DNA from: an uncultured Phycisphaerales bacterium
Lineage (GTDB): Bacteria > Planctomycetota > Phycisphaerae > Sedimentisphaerales > Anaerohalosphaeraceae
Direction of reading: 5' to 3'
DNA length: 63,705 bases
NCBI GenBank assembly: GCA_937868095.1
Contig: CALMLO010000048.1
Span: 1-63,705 of the forward strand
Made by a program: the position numbers and the translations under genes. Numbering within the stretch: position 1 is the stretch's first letter; every line of letters starts with the position of its first letter. Below the pieces are notes generated by a model. It had not been told where the DNA came from, searched no databases, and worked only from the letters and a program-made list of their open reading frames with translations. Below, piece after piece: positions 1 to 7,249 of the stretch.

Positions 1-27
1 AAAAGCCCGCCTGCCCGCGGCTTTTTA
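1..27 (+). terminator. Terminator of a gene upstream of the window
   Basis: AAAAGCC at the very start pairs with GGCTTTT at about 19-25, leaving a GC-rich loop and a T-run. This is an intrinsic terminator, and because of the A-run on its left it could act in both directions. It ends only 8 bases before thiL. The gene it belongs to lies outside the window. Confidence 0.6.
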
Positions 28-34
28 TCACTTT

Positions 35-949
35 ATGGCCAAAGAAGACCTTATTACATCCTGGTTTGCCGAGCAGTCGAATCTGGATAAGCGTATTTTT
101 CCCATCGGCATCGGCGATGATATGGCCCAGATTCAGCTGGCCGACGGCGTTTCAGTCCTGATTACCACGGATATGCTGATGGACGGCGTGCATTTTGATT
201 TGTCGGCATGCACGCTCGAACAGGCCGGCTATAAAGCGATGGCTGCTTCGCTGAGTGATTGTGCCGCCATGGCGACGGTGCCGCTGTGTGCGGTCGCGGC
301 GGTCTCGCTGCCCGGCGGCTTCGGCATCGAGCATCTCAAGCGGCTCTATCTCGGCCATGTACGGGCGGGCAGACCCTTCAACTGTGAAATCGTCGGCGGC
401 GATATTACCGCCTGGCGGCATCCCTCAGGCAAACTGGCTCTTTGCTGTACCATTCTCAGCAAGCCCAGCGGTTATCATCCGCCTGTTCGGCGCAGCGGCG
501 CCAGGGTCGGCGACCTGATTTGCGTAACCGGCTCGCTGGGCGGCTCAATTCTCGGCAGGCATCTGGAGTTTACCCCGCGGGTACGGGAGGCCCTGGAAGT
601 AACCCGGCTGGCCCGCATTCACGCAATGATGGATATTACAGACGGCTTAAGCACCGATTTGAACCGGATATGCACCCAAAGCGGCGTCGGTGCGATGCTG
701 GAGGCGGAGAAAATCCCCATCGCACAGCCGGCCATGACGATGCCGAATCCGCTCAAGTCGGCGCTGAATGATGGAGAGGATTTTGAACTGCTTTTTACGC
801 TGGAGCCGCAGCAATGGGAAAAACTCAGGGATTTCTCGATGGTTCCCCTCAGCGTGATTGGGCGAATTACAGATACCGGAAAAGTGCAAATCCGCCTGCC
901 CGGCGGAGAAACGGAAGATTTGCTTCCAGAGGGATATGATCATTTATGA
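35..949 (+). CDS. thiL: Thiamine-monophosphate kinase
   Basis: ThiL phosphorylates thiamine monophosphate to the active cofactor thiamine pyrophosphate in the cytosol, using ATP. The 304-residue protein is slightly shorter than the usual ~320. It has the family signatures in order: GIGDD (25-29), TTDMLMDGVHF (44-54), the SLSDCAAMA segment (72-80), MMDITDGLSTDL near 197 and a late DGEDFELLF box. These are the metal/ATP-binding acidic segments of the AIR-synthase-like fold. The start is the first ATG and gives a normal family N-terminus, but I see no good Shine-Dalgarno and the gene sits directly after a terminator. Its stop overlaps the tsaE start by four bases (ATGA), so the two are probably co-transcribed and translationally coupled. 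Confidence 0.93.
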   Translation: MAKEDLITSWFAEQSNLDKRIFPIGIGDDMAQIQLADGVSVLITTDMLMDGVHFDLSACTLEQAGYKAMAASLSDCAAMATVPLCAVAAVSLPGGFGIEHLKRLYLGHVRAGRPFNCEIVGGDITAWRHPSGKLALCCTILSKPSGYHPPVRRSGARVGDLICVTGSLGGSILGRHLEFTPRVREALEVTRLARIHAMMDITDGLSTDLNRICTQSGVGAMLEAEKIPIAQPAMTMPNPLKSALNDGEDFELLFTLEPQQWEKLRDFSMVPLSVIGRITDTGKVQIRLPGGETEDLLPEGYDHL

Positions 950-1410
950 AGACCGGCAAGACCATCGAAATCATCACTCATTCCCCTCAGGAAACAATCG
1001 AGGCAGGCCGGCGGTTCGGCGCCTTGCTGAAAGGGGGAGAGGTCGCCGCTCTGGTCGGCACGCTCGGCACCGGCAAGACGCATTTTATCAAAGGGGCGGC
1101 CGCCGGATTGGGCGCTGCGGAACTGACAGCCGTCAACAGCCCGACGTTTGTTTTGATGAATGAGTATGAAGGCCGGCAGGGCCGCCTTGTGGTGTATCAT
1201 ATCGATGCCTATCGTCTTCAATCGCCGGCGGAACTGGAAGCGCTGGGCTTTGCCGACTGCTGCCGGCCGGATGCGGTGATTCTAATCGAATGGGCGGATA
1301 AAGTGCTTGCGGCGTTGGAGGGGATTGATTATATCCGGATTGATTTTTCCCACGAAGGCCCTCAAGACCGAAAAATCAGATTTTCCAACGCACCTTTTGT
1401 CAGTCTGTAA
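946..1410 (+). CDS. tsaE: tRNA threonylcarbamoyladenosine biosynthesis ATPase TsaE
   Basis: TsaE is the small P-loop ATPase that drives the TsaB-TsaD complex in making t6A at position 37 of ANN-decoding tRNAs. The 154-residue product has the Walker A loop GTLGTGKTHF (38-47), the SPTFVLMNEYEG segment, the HIDAYRL motif and the ILIEWADKV Walker-B-like strand, all diagnostic of the family. Length is normal. The gene overlaps thiL by four bases. Its last 11 bases overlap the 3' end of miaB on the other strand, so two tRNA-modification genes meet tail to tail with no room for a separate terminator. TsaB and TsaD are not in the window. Confidence 0.93.
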   Translation: MKTGKTIEIITHSPQETIEAGRRFGALLKGGEVAALVGTLGTGKTHFIKGAAAGLGAAELTAVNSPTFVLMNEYEGRQGRLVVYHIDAYRLQSPAELEALGFADCCRPDAVILIEWADKVLAALEGIDYIRIDFSHEGPQDRKIRFSNAPFVSL

Positions 1411-2803
1411 CGCTTTCCCCGAAGAGAGTCAATGCGGCGGTTTTGGTGATTTTCACCTTTACAAACCGGCCGCTAAGGGTTTCAGGGCCGTTGAAGACGA
1501 CAATATAGTCATCGGCTGTTCGGCCGATCAGCTGCGGCTGCGGCCGGCTGTCCGCCTGATTCAGATGGGGTTTTTTGCTGGGGCCTTCTGTAAGAACTTC
1601 CACGATTTGCCCAAGGAATCGGCGGTTGTCTTCCTCAGCGATTTGATTGACGATTTCGAGCAGTTGATAATTACGCTGCTGTTTGACCTCTGCCGGGATG
1701 GTATCCTCCAGATGCTCCTGAGCCCGCGTGCCCGGCCGGGGGGAATATTTGAAGATAAAACAATTCTTGTACCGGACCTTTTGAACCAGTTCGACGGTTG
1801 CCTGAAAATCCTCCTCCGTTTCTCCCGGAAAGCCCACGATGAAATCCCCTGTCAGGGCCAGGTTCGGGACAATGGCCTTTGCTTTTTCAATGAGAGCCAG
1901 ATACTGCTGCGCTGTATATCCCCGGTGCATTGCCTTCAGAATCCGGTCGGAGCCGCTCTGGGCCGGAATATGCAGGTAAGGACAGACCTTCGGCAGGCGG
2001 GCCATCGCTTCAAGAATCGAATCCTCCATTTTGGCCGGGTGGCTGGTAATGAAGCGAATCCAGCGGAGTTCATCGATTTGGCTGACCATTTCAAGCAGGT
2101 CGGCCAGAGTATAAGTGCGGCCGCCTTCGCTGTACCGATAGGAATTGATGGTTTGGCCCAGCAGCGTAATCTGCCGGATGCCTTGCGCGGCGAGTTTTTG
2201 GGCCTGCTCAAGAATGGCCTTGGGCGGACGCGAGATTTCCGGCCCTCGAACATAGGGAACGATGCAGAAACTGCAGAAGTTGTTGCAGCCCCGCATCACC
2301 CGGATGAACGCCTGCGATTTCAGATGATTGCGGTCTGAATTGTAAGTCCGTTCAAATTCATCCAATTCTTCATTGAGTTCCAGACGCTCCTTCGTGCCGG
2401 CCGGACGGCGTATCGCTTCGGTGACGGCCAGGTGTTTTCGGCGGTCTCCGAGGGCCTCCTGAATCAGTTGAGGCACCTGGTGGAGCTGCTCCGGACCGGC
2501 TGCAATGTCAACAGTTGGGTGTTCGAGCAGACGAGACCCAAGCCGCTGCGCCATACAGCCGATGACCGCTACCAGCAAATGGGGCCGGCTTTTTTTCAGG
2601 TGCTGGAGATGCCCCAGATGGGATAAGACCCGCTGTTCGGCGTGGTCGCGGACAGAGCAGGTGTTGATGACCACTACGTCGGCCTCCGACGCCGAATCGG
2701 TCATCTCCCATCCCTTTTCCGTCAGTGCGGCAGCCAGAAGCGATGAATCCAGTTTGTTCATCTGGCAGCCGAAACTCTTCAAATGGATTTTTTTCGTATT
2801 CAT
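1400..2803 (-). CDS. miaB: tRNA-2-methylthio-N6-dimethylallyladenosine synthase MiaB
   Basis: MiaB is a radical-SAM methylthiotransferase that converts i6A37 to ms2i6A37 in tRNAs reading U-starting codons. The 467-residue protein has the N-terminal UPF0004 domain with the auxiliary-cluster cysteines Cys13 (FGCQMN), Cys49 (NTCS) and Cys83 (GCMAQR). The radical-SAM motif CNNFCSFC follows, with Cys173, Cys177 and Cys180. A C-terminal TRAM-like region ends in GRFVKVKITK. The order and spacing fit MiaB rather than RimO or MtaB. The N-terminal residues MNTKKIHLKSFGCQMN support the chosen ATG. The gene is convergent with tsaE and divergent from the azoreductase gene. Confidence 0.93.
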   Translation of the reverse strand: MNTKKIHLKSFGCQMNKLDSSLLAAALTEKGWEMTDSASEADVVVINTCSVRDHAEQRVLSHLGHLQHLKKSRPHLLVAVIGCMAQRLGSRLLEHPTVDIAAGPEQLHQVPQLIQEALGDRRKHLAVTEAIRRPAGTKERLELNEELDEFERTYNSDRNHLKSQAFIRVMRGCNNFCSFCIVPYVRGPEISRPPKAILEQAQKLAAQGIRQITLLGQTINSYRYSEGGRTYTLADLLEMVSQIDELRWIRFITSHPAKMEDSILEAMARLPKVCPYLHIPAQSGSDRILKAMHRGYTAQQYLALIEKAKAIVPNLALTGDFIVGFPGETEEDFQATVELVQKVRYKNCFIFKYSPRPGTRAQEHLEDTIPAEVKQQRNYQLLEIVNQIAEEDNRRFLGQIVEVLTEGPSKKPHLNQADSRPQPQLIGRTADDYIVVFNGPETLSGRFVKVKITKTAALTLFGESVTD

Positions 2804-3156
2804 CAGAATCTATCAGTATAACCAAAACGGCTTTCGGATGCCAGAGCCGCCTTCCTCTCTGATAAAATGAGGAAAATTGAGGGAAAATGACGGAAATTTA
2901 GGAAAAACTGCGTCCATGTTGAAATAATCATATACAGAATGACCTTCCTGCTTTATTGTTACATCAAACAAAAACATCGGCGGGTCGATATATTTCTATA
3001 GAGAAGCCGTTGCAATCAACCGCCTAAAAAGTGCGAAAGTTTGCTGCCTGAGTTTTCTGAAAAATTAAAGAAAAAGGCAGGAAATTTTTTGGCTGTCGGC
3101 AAAATCTTGCTGTAATGCCTTCGTAAAATGGAGTCCTTTATCATAGGAGATGCACA
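2804..3156. other. Intergenic region between miaB and the azoreductase gene
   Basis: No convincing gene is seen here. The stretch must hold the divergent promoters of miaB and the azoreductase gene. It contains four phased 10-bp repeats (2868-2907, listed separately). A possible sigma70-like pair TTGGCT (3090-3095) and TGTAAT (3112-3117), spacing 16, lies about 40 bases before the azoreductase start; this promoter is a weak guess. Confidence 0.4.
2868..2907 (+). repeat. Four phased 10-bp direct repeats, consensus TGAGGAAAAT
   Basis: Four consecutive decamers read TGAGGAAAAT, TGAGGGAAAA, TGACGGAAAT and TTAGGAAAAA. Each carries an A-tract at the same position, giving a period of 10 bp, about one helical turn. 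This could be intrinsically curved DNA or a multi-site operator. It lies 65 bases upstream of the miaB start and about 250 bases before the azoreductase gene. Confidence 0.6.
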
Positions 3157-3783
3157 ATGAGCAAAATCCTGTATATTCAGTCCTCACCCCGCCAAGAACG
3201 TTCCAAATCTATTCAGACTGCGGATGCCTTTCTTAAGGCCTATCAAAAATTGCATCCGGCGGACAGCGTGGAAACAATGAATCTGTTTGAAGCGGATTTG
3301 CCCCGTTTTGACGGGCCGGCGGCAGAAGCCAGGTACACCATTCTGCATGGCCAAAATCCTGCGGCGCAGCATCGGCAGATTTGGGCCCAAATTGAAAAAG
3401 TCATCAGTCATTTCACCCAAGCCGATAAATATCTGCTGGCAGTCCCCATGTGGAACTTCAGCATCCCATGGCGCCTCAAGCAGTATTTGGATCTTTTGAT
3501 TCAGCCGACCTATACCTTTCGAGTGGGTGAAAATGGATACGAAGGACTGGTTAAAGACAAGCCGATTATGGTGGTTTATGCCCGGGGCAGTGCGTATCCG
3601 GCGGACAGTCCGGCGGCAGCGATTGATTTCCAGAAAAAGTACCTGGAGTGGGCCCTTAGTTTCATCGGTTTTCAGAAAATCGGCTCTATTGTTGTCGAGC
3701 CGACCTTAGGCGATGCGGCGGCACGGGAAAATGCCCTCAAAAAGGCGATGGAAGAGGCCCAAAAAGCCGCTGAAACATTTTAA
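3157..3783 (+). CDS. azoR: FMN-dependent NADH:quinone oxidoreductase / azoreductase (AzoR family)
   Basis: This is a flavodoxin-like-fold oxidoreductase of the AzoR family. These homodimeric FMN enzymes reduce quinones and azo compounds with NADH. The 208-residue length is typical. The N-terminal SPRQERSKSIQTADAFL loop (about 9-25) is the phosphate/FMN-binding segment, and PMWNFSIPWRLKQYLD (about 97-112) is the family's flavin-contacting motif. The RARGSAYP-type later loop is also recognisable. A good ribosome-binding site (AGGAGATGCACA) precedes the ATG. It appears to be a single-gene unit. The true substrate cannot be read from sequence; a role in quinone or electrophile detoxification is the family default. 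Confidence 0.88.
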   Translation: MSKILYIQSSPRQERSKSIQTADAFLKAYQKLHPADSVETMNLFEADLPRFDGPAAEARYTILHGQNPAAQHRQIWAQIEKVISHFTQADKYLLAVPMWNFSIPWRLKQYLDLLIQPTYTFRVGENGYEGLVKDKPIMVVYARGSAYPADSPAAAIDFQKKYLEWALSFIGFQKIGSIVVEPTLGDAAARENALKKAMEEAQKAAETF

Positions 3784-3920
3784 GGGATATAGAGATATTT
3801 TGTCAGCAGAAGGCGAAAAAGGGCTTGCCGCATAGGGGAATATGGGGTATCCTTATTCCTGAACTGCCAAACCTTGTCTGGTTCGACAGGCAAAAGGAAC
3901 CATCGTGTAGGAGGTCTTGT

Positions 3921-4955
3921 ATGAAAACATTCACTTCTATTTGTCGTTTCCTGCTGCTCGTTTTAGGAATTGGGGCGGTGCTTGCAGCTTCCTCGACAGC
4001 TCAGACGGCTGAGCCGCAGGGAGCCGCAAGGGGGCTTTGGGGAGATTGGGAGCTGAAAATCAAGTTTGAAGAACGGGAAATGGATGCCATTGCATCCTTC
4101 AGCCGCGACCAGGAGGGAAATCTCACTGGAGAGTGGATTAGTTTCTGGGGTATTACTCCTCTGAAGGATATTAAGTACGAAAACGGCAAACTCAGTTTTG
4201 TCCAGGTTGTTCGCTTTCGGGATGAAGAATTTCGTTCAACCTTCAGCGGCGTGCTGGAAGATGGAAAACTCACCGGCACCCTTTCCAGTGAGCGGGGGGA
4301 TTCAGCGGTAGAGGGTCGCCGTCTTCCCCGTATTCCTCGTGTAGTCGGAACGTGGAATCTGAAGTATCGAGTCGGCGATCAGAATGTAGAGGCGGTTTTG
4401 GTAATAAAGGCCGACAAAGAGGGACGCCTGTCCGCGGAGTGGAAAGCCGCTTCCGAGGAAAGTGAAGTGTCCGAAGTGGACTATCAGCGGGGAACCTTGA
4501 CGCTGAAGCGGAAGGTAAAAACCCCGGATCGGCAGATTGATTCTGCATTTGAGGCAGCGATCGATCGGGAAACCGGCTTGCTGAAAGGTACCCTCAAATC
4601 AGAGAAGGGCGAGATTCCGGTGGAAGGCAAGCGGTTCGGTGAGGACCTGATCGGCAGCTGGGACCTTGATATTGTTACCGAGCAGGGGCCATACAGGCAG
4701 CGCCTTCGGGTCAATCCTGATCTGAGCGGTCTGTACGGCACTCTTCCGATCGAGAAGATTGACTTTGCAGACGGCAAGGTTTCGTTCAAAGTCCAGCGGC
4801 AGTTCGGTGACCGGTCATTTGAACTTACTTTTGACGGCCAATTGAGTGATTCCAAACTCACAGGCAAGATTACAACGCCTCGCGGCACCCAGACGGTCGA
4901 AGGCAGAAAAATTGTCCGCCCCTTCATGCGTCCGCGCGGGGCCGGTACGAATTGA
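3921..4955 (+). CDS. Secreted protein of three tandem ~100-residue beta-rich repeats, function unknown
   Basis: I do not recognise an enzymatic family. The start at 3921 is chosen because AGGAGG lies directly upstream and because it gives a clean signal peptide (about residues 1-29: basic start, hydrophobic LLLVLGIGAVLAA, then small residues). The 344-residue product contains three tandem copies of one module, about 36-130, 131-238 and 239-332. Each begins with G-D/T/S-W-x-L (GDWELKI, GTWNLKY, GSWDLDI) and has a DGKLTG/GLLKG/DSKLTG turn. Each ends with a conserved strand: SAVEGRRL, IPVEGKRF and QTVEGRKI. The architecture suggests stacked small beta-barrels or sandwiches outside the cytoplasm. 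It stands alone, between the azoreductase gene and a strong terminator. Confidence 0.75.
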   Translation: MKTFTSICRFLLLVLGIGAVLAASSTAQTAEPQGAARGLWGDWELKIKFEEREMDAIASFSRDQEGNLTGEWISFWGITPLKDIKYENGKLSFVQVVRFRDEEFRSTFSGVLEDGKLTGTLSSERGDSAVEGRRLPRIPRVVGTWNLKYRVGDQNVEAVLVIKADKEGRLSAEWKAASEESEVSEVDYQRGTLTLKRKVKTPDRQIDSAFEAAIDRETGLLKGTLKSEKGEIPVEGKRFGEDLIGSWDLDIVTEQGPYRQRLRVNPDLSGLYGTLPIEKIDFADGKVSFKVQRQFGDRSFELTFDGQLSDSKLTGKITTPRGTQTVEGRKIVRPFMRPRGAGTN

Positions 4956-4972
4956 TTCTATGCGTCGCAGAC

Positions 4973-5007
4973 GACCTGCCGACAAAACTGCCGGCAGGTC
5001 TTTTTTT
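4973..5007 (+). terminator. Intrinsic terminator of the three-repeat protein gene
   Basis: A perfect 9-bp stem, GACCTGCCG (4973-4981) with CGGCAGGTC (4992-5000), is followed by seven T residues. The same stem sequence recurs in the terminators at 44289 and 52117. Confidence 0.9.
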
Positions 5008-5013
5008 GCGCCG

Positions 5014-5042
5014 TTGATTTTTGGGGGGCCTTCTGCTACAGT
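5014..5042 (+). promoter_or_regulatory. Candidate sigma70-type promoter of the hem operon
   Basis: TTGATT (5014-5019) and TACAGT (5037-5042) are separated by 17 bases, directly between the preceding terminator and hemA. The -10 box ends six bases before the hemA ATG, so transcription would begin at or next to the start codon and give a leaderless mRNA. I see no clear Shine-Dalgarno before hemA, which agrees. Based on sequence match only. Confidence 0.4.
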
Positions 5043-5048
5043 AAAAGT

Positions 5049-6332
5049 ATGAATTTGCTCTGCTGCAGCGTGAGTTTTCGAGATGCCCCCTATGAGGCGA
5101 GAGAAAAACTGGCTTTTTCCGAAGACCAGCAGCGACGTTTTCTTCGGGGGCTTCGCCGATACCCGACGGTTCGGGAAGGGCTTATCTTATGTACGTGCAA
5201 TCGGACGGAGGTTTATCTGTCGGTGGATGGGACCCCGGAAGGCGGCGTCTTTCTGGAACCGATGATTGCGGAGATTAAGCCCTCAGCCCGGGAACCCTGG
5301 CGTCAACACAGAAAGATATGGGAGGGCGCAGCCGCCGTAGAGCATCTTTTCCGAGTTGCAGCCGGCCTGGATTCTCAGCTGATCGGTGAACATCAGATTA
5401 TCAGTCAGCTCAAGGCCGCCTATGCCCTGGCCAATGAAGAGCGGACAACCAGCTGGTTTTTCCATCGTCTGATGCACCGTGCCTTTCGGGCTTCGAAGGA
5501 AGTCCGCAGCCGAACCATTCTTCAGTCAGGGACTATTTCCCTTGGTGCGGCGGCTTTGGAACTGGCCTGGAAGGAACTGTCTTTGCCCGGTGCCAAAGTG
5601 CTCCTGCTGGGGGCGGGGGAGAATGCCGAACTGGTGGCGCGGCTGTTGGTGAAAGCAGGCATTTCTCAATTATGGATTGTCAGCCGACACCTTCAGTCCG
5701 CCAGGCAGCTGGCAGCAGCTCTCAAATTCGGCTGCCCTTTCGAGATGTCTCAATTAGGCCGGCTGCTGCAGGAAGCCGATTTGGCTCTTTGCACCACGGC
5801 CTCTCCAACGCCGCTGATAACCTCGGCTGACCATGCCTATCTGCTGGCCCAGCGCAGCAGGCCGCTTGTCATGATTGACTTGGCGATGCCGCGGGATGTA
5901 GAGCCGTCGGTGGGGCAAATGGAGCAAGTACGCCTGTTTAATCTGGAGGATTTGAACCGGCGGGCAGAGGCCGGACGTGAAATTCAAACCGAACAGATTC
6001 AACTGGCCGAACAGATTGCCGCCGAACAGGCCCAGCAGTTTATCGCCTGGCTGGATTCCCTCCAGACCTCCGATGTGGTGGCCGAATTGGCCTCTCGCTA
6101 TACCCTTTTGGCACAGAAAGAGGCCCGACGCTACAATCGCTATTTCAGCGCCTCGGAGCATGCTCAGCTTCAGCGGTTTGCAGAATCGCTGGCTCGCAAG
6201 ATTCTGCACGGCCCGATTGCCTATCTGAAGCAGACCGGCCGGGACGAGCCCGCAGGCGACTGGCTGGGCGCTTTGGATTTGGTACGCAAAATGTTTCTGG
6301 AGTTTCCCGAGACCAAGAGAAAAAAACAATGA
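5049..6332 (+). CDS. hemA: Glutamyl-tRNA reductase HemA
   Basis: HemA reduces glutamyl-tRNA(Glu) to glutamate-1-semialdehyde with NADPH, the first committed step of C5-route tetrapyrrole synthesis. The 427-residue protein has the catalytic cysteine Cys50 in TCNRTE. The substrate-pocket segment AAGLDSQLIGEHQI follows at about 105-118, then GTISLGAAALELA. The Rossmann motif LLGAGENAEL sits near 185 and a helical dimerisation tail follows. Length is typical. The start is the first ATG after the terminator, without an obvious ribosome-binding site (see the promoter entry). It is the first gene of an operon in which nearly every junction overlaps; the hemC start overlaps its stop by four bases. 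HemL, the next enzyme of the route, is not in the window. Confidence 0.95.
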   Translation: MNLLCCSVSFRDAPYEAREKLAFSEDQQRRFLRGLRRYPTVREGLILCTCNRTEVYLSVDGTPEGGVFLEPMIAEIKPSAREPWRQHRKIWEGAAAVEHLFRVAAGLDSQLIGEHQIISQLKAAYALANEERTTSWFFHRLMHRAFRASKEVRSRTILQSGTISLGAAALELAWKELSLPGAKVLLLGAGENAELVARLLVKAGISQLWIVSRHLQSARQLAAALKFGCPFEMSQLGRLLQEADLALCTTASPTPLITSADHAYLLAQRSRPLVMIDLAMPRDVEPSVGQMEQVRLFNLEDLNRRAEAGREIQTEQIQLAEQIAAEQAQQFIAWLDSLQTSDVVAELASRYTLLAQKEARRYNRYFSASEHAQLQRFAESLARKILHGPIAYLKQTGRDEPAGDWLGALDLVRKMFLEFPETKRKKQ

Positions 6333-7249
6333 AGATACTGCGGGCGGCTACTCGCGGCTCCAAACTGGCTCTGGCGCAAACCAAACTGGTCCTTGATGCC
6401 CTCCAAAGGATTTATCCCAACCTGTCTGCGCAGGTTCAGATTGTCCGTACCAGTGCCGACCGTCAGCCGGATACGCCTTTATGGAAACTGGAGGGGAGCG
6501 GTTTTTTTGCCGCTGCTCTGGAGCAGACCCTGCTCGAGAGAAAGGCGGATTTGGCCGTTCACAGCTGCAAAGACCTTCCGACAGCGATTGCCGACGGACT
6601 TTGCATAGCCGCTGTCCTTGAGCGTTCGTTTCCGGAGGATGTTCTTGTCTGCCGTGAGCCGATTGCGGAACTGGCGGCTTTGCCGGCACGAGCACGCATC
6701 GGCACTTCGAGCATCCGCCGGCAGGCCCAGATTGTCCGCCTGCGGCCGGATGCGGTTGTTCAGCCGCTTCGCGGCAATGTCGAAACCCGCCTTCGCAAAC
6801 TGCGCGAGGGCCAGTTTGATGCAATTGTACTGGCTCGTGCCGGCCTGGAGCGTCTGGGCATTACCGATTGGAAGGGATTCGCCTTTCAGCCGGAGGAGTT
6901 TGTGCCGGCGCCGGCCCAGGGAGTCATTGCCGTCGAAATTGCACGGGATAACCAAATCTTGTATGAACTGCTCCAGCCCATTCATCATTTGCCGACGGCC
7001 TCGGCCTCGGCTGCCGAGCGGCATATCCTGGCTCGGCTTCAGCCGGGCTGCCATGCACCGGTTGGCGCTTATGCAAAAATAGAAGGCGAACAATTTACGC
7101 TGACGGCCTTTGTGTCCGGGCCGACCGGCGAACCCTGCCTCAAAGAACAGATTGGCGGCCCAGCCCAAAAAGCGTTAGAATTGGCTGACCAGTTGGCACA
7201 AATCCTGATTGACAAAGGTGCCCGACAGATATTGAAAAACGATGCCTAA
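6329..7249 (+). CDS. hemC: Hydroxymethylbilane synthase (porphobilinogen deaminase) HemC
   Basis: HemC polymerises four porphobilinogen molecules into hydroxymethylbilane on a covalently bound dipyrromethane primer. The 306-residue length is standard. The N-terminus ATRGSKLALAQT, the HSCKDLPT loop with its catalytic aspartate, the LRGNVETRLRKL arginine-rich segment and Cys241 in LQPGCHAPVGAYA are all present. Cys241 is the expected cofactor-attachment cysteine. The gene overlaps hemA by four bases and cobA/hemD by eight, so translation is probably coupled across hemA-hemC-cobA/hemD. Confidence 0.95.
   Translation: MKILRAATRGSKLALAQTKLVLDALQRIYPNLSAQVQIVRTSADRQPDTPLWKLEGSGFFAAALEQTLLERKADLAVHSCKDLPTAIADGLCIAAVLERSFPEDVLVCREPIAELAALPARARIGTSSIRRQAQIVRLRPDAVVQPLRGNVETRLRKLREGQFDAIVLARAGLERLGITDWKGFAFQPEEFVPAPAQGVIAVEIARDNQILYELLQPIHHLPTASASAAERHILARLQPGCHAPVGAYAKIEGEQFTLTAFVSGPTGEPCLKEQIGGPAQKALELADQLAQILIDKGARQILKNDA

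Noticed and set aside
1307..2338. Long plus-strand open frame of 343 codons opposite miaB
   Set aside because: It lies wholly on the complement of the tsaE end and miaB, has no family features, and its residue pattern is that of an antisense shadow.
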